Part shown: piece by piece, positions 21,713-23,013 of the stretch
Layout of the letters: each line of letters begins with the position of its first letter
Numbering within the stretch: the stretch's first letter is position 1
Origin: JANMAT01 sp031359995
GTDB lineage: Bacteria > Actinomycetota > Acidimicrobiia > Acidimicrobiales > Ilumatobacteraceae
DNA: 23,013 nt
NCBI GenBank assembly: GCA_031359995.1
Contig: JANMAT010000229.1
Location: 1-23,013, forward strand
Reading direction: 5' to 3'
The notes under the pieces: model-generated
What the model was told of the DNA's origin: nothing
The model's input: only the letters and a program-made list of their open reading frames with translations
The model's database searches: none
Program-made: the position numbers and the translations under genes

Positions 21713-23013
21713 TCAGTAGTTCGGGTAGGGCTGGGTGCCGATCGTGCCGGCGGGGTAGACGCGGATCTCCGTCGTCTGGCCGCCGGGGCCGGCACCGTTG
21801 CGACGGGTGAGGTTGCGGTTGGAGAGCACGTACACGTCGCGACCTGACCCACCGCTGTGGGCCGGCGCCGTGAAGATGGCGTCGCAGCTCTCGCCGGCAC
21901 CCATCGAGATGGTGTTCGTCTCGTAGCTGGTGTCGGTGCCGTCACGGCCCCGCATCGGCGTGGCGTCACGACCGACGACACGGCACTTCATGCCGCTCAG
22001 CGTCATCGCCGCCTCTTTGAAGCCGAGGTTGGCGAAGCGCAGCAGCACCTTGTCGCCCTCGTTGCACGTCACGAGCGACGACAGCGGTTGGCGCTTCAGG
22101 TCGGGCCGGCCGGCCGGGGCGACGAGGTCGCCGTTGGCGTCGATCTGCGCCGGGACGTAAGGCAGGTAGTTCAAACCGGCCGCCGACGCGTTCGGCTCGA
22201 TCGAGGGATCGAGCGGCGCGCCGGACACCAAGGTGTCGGGGTACACCCGACCGTTCAGCAGGCTGAAGTCGGGCCGGTAGTCGCTCCACTCGGGGAGCTG
22301 GATGTGGGCGTCGGCCCAGTGGGCCTCGGCCCACACCTCGGTGAGCATCATCGAGAACTCGCGGTCGAACGCCGTGCCGGCGTCGTTGTAGGCCCACTTG
22401 TCGTTCTGGAACGGGCGCACGAACACCATGCCGGTCATGCCCATGTGCACGTGCTCCACGTCTTCGACGTGGCAGTGGTACATGTACGTGCCCGGGTCAC
22501 GGGGCCGGTACACGTAGGTGAACACGCTGCCCGCCGGCACCGCCACCGAGCCGGTGGGCTCGCCGTCGAAGAACGGGATGACGTTGCGGAAGCCGTGCCA
22601 GTGGAGCGTGTGGGCGTCGAACAGGTCGGGGCGCTGAGCCAGACCGAGGTTGGTGATCGACACCTTGAAGTCGACCGGGTTGGCCGCCAGCGGATCGACG
22701 CCGCGCACCCAGAACAGCGGGGCTGTGGCCTGGGCGTGGTTCTTCTGCAGGGACCGCTGCGCGTCGGTCAGGTTCGTGAGGTTGCGGAACCCGAAGATGT
22801 AGTCGGTGTACGGGGCCGGAGCGAGCGGATCCGGGTGGTACGGCGCCAGCGGGTTCGTCTGACCGGTGACGAAGCCCTGGGGCAACGAGATCCAGCCGTC
22901 GGTCCCCCCCATGAAGATGGCGGCATCGGGGGCCGGGGGCAGCACGGCCCCCGCCCCCCCCCGCACCACCGCGAACCGGGTTTGCAACGGCCCCCTTAAG
23001 CGGGGCCCGGCCC
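21713..23013 (-). CDS. MCO-A: multicopper oxidase-like subunit with the type-1 copper site (partial)
   Basis: The frame is open to the right edge (432 codons visible), so the true start and any signal peptide are missing. The first visible cupredoxin domain has AHTLHWHG (22612-22595), fitting the H-x-x-H-x-H pattern of motif 3, and YHCHVEDVEHVHMGM (HCH at 22477-22469), the motif 4 with type-1 cysteine, histidine and methionine; its Cys-to-His spacing is two residues longer than in laccases. The second domain, about 210-424, has no ligands at the equivalent places. It thus holds the type-1 copper and half of a trinuclear cluster. Having motifs 3-4 at the N-terminal side is the order I recall for MnxG-type manganese oxidases. 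The N-terminal 25 visible residues lie in doubtful terminal sequence. Confidence 0.88.
   Translation of the reverse strand, partial: AGPRLRGPLQTRFAVVRGGAGAVLPPAPDAAIFMGGTDGWISLPQGFVTGQTNPLAPYHPDPLAPAPYTDYIFGFRNLTNLTDAQRSLQKNHAQATAPLFWVRGVDPLAANPVDFKVSITNLGLAQRPDLFDAHTLHWHGFRNVIPFFDGEPTGSVAVPAGSVFTYVYRPRDPGTYMYHCHVEDVEHVHMGMTGMVFVRPFQNDKWAYNDAGTAFDREFSMMLTEVWAEAHWADAHIQLPEWSDYRPDFSLLNGRVYPDTLVSGAPLDPSIEPNASAAGLNYLPYVPAQIDANGDLVAPAGRPDLKRQPLSSLVTCNEGDKVLLRFANLGFKEAAMTLSGMKCRVVGRDATPMRGRDGTDTSYETNTISMGAGESCDAIFTAPAHSGGSGRDVYVLSNRNLTRRNGAGPGGQTTEIRVYPAGTIGTQPYPNY

Noticed and set aside
22985..22987. TTG at 22987 as the real start of MCO-A
   Set aside because: The frame stays open to the window edge, no ribosome-binding site or signal peptide is present, and the terminal sequence is doubtful.

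Overview
The window reads as chromosomal DNA from a high-G+C actinobacterium. The codons are strongly GC-biased, there is an actinobacterial SigE-type ECF sigma factor, leuCD lies opposite an IclR regulator, and several genes have a TAnnnT -10 box only 6-9 nt before the start codon, as in leaderless actinobacterial mRNAs. The T/P-rich secreted proteins make a member of the Acidimicrobiia plausible, but this is inference and no rRNA is present. I support twenty protein genes, two of them cut by the window edges. There are no RNA genes, insertion sequences or CRISPR arrays, and no gene-free stretch longer than 300 bases.

Left part (1-12514), mostly housekeeping. A minus-strand pair encodes an ECF sigma factor and a membrane-anchored, propeller-like protein overlapping it by ATGA. 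leuB (minus) follows, separated from the sigma gene by a long hairpin. Divergent from leuB are greA and an alpha/beta hydrolase, then an ABC1/UbiB-type kinase. A short gap before the kinase carries a purine-rich tandem repeat and a sigma-28/WhiG-like promoter signature. Next come a small membrane protein and a TIM-barrel sugar-phosphate isomerase-like protein (minus), then a flavin split-barrel protein, an aldehyde dehydrogenase and a PAP2-family membrane protein (plus). leuCD follows, with an IclR regulator divergent from it and a clear operator-like dyad between them. leuB is thus about 7.7 kb from leuCD.

Right part (12475-23013), a minus-strand secreted copper-protein cluster. In transcription order it holds three consecutive multicopper-oxidase-like proteins (called MCO-A, MCO-B and MCO-C here), a single-pass membrane protein, a secreted subtilase, and, after a palindromic hairpin and with its own promoter, a CopC-CopD fusion. 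The four HxH copper motifs of one multicopper oxidase are divided between two polypeptides: MCO-A carries the type-1 site and two HxH motifs, and MCO-B carries the other two. MCO-C has cupredoxin-like domains without ligands, followed by Ig-like repeats and a C-terminal module also found on the subtilase. The best candidate for an undescribed system is therefore a split, probably heteromeric extracellular copper oxidase with its own protease and copper handling. The last roughly 100 bases look like a low-quality contig end.
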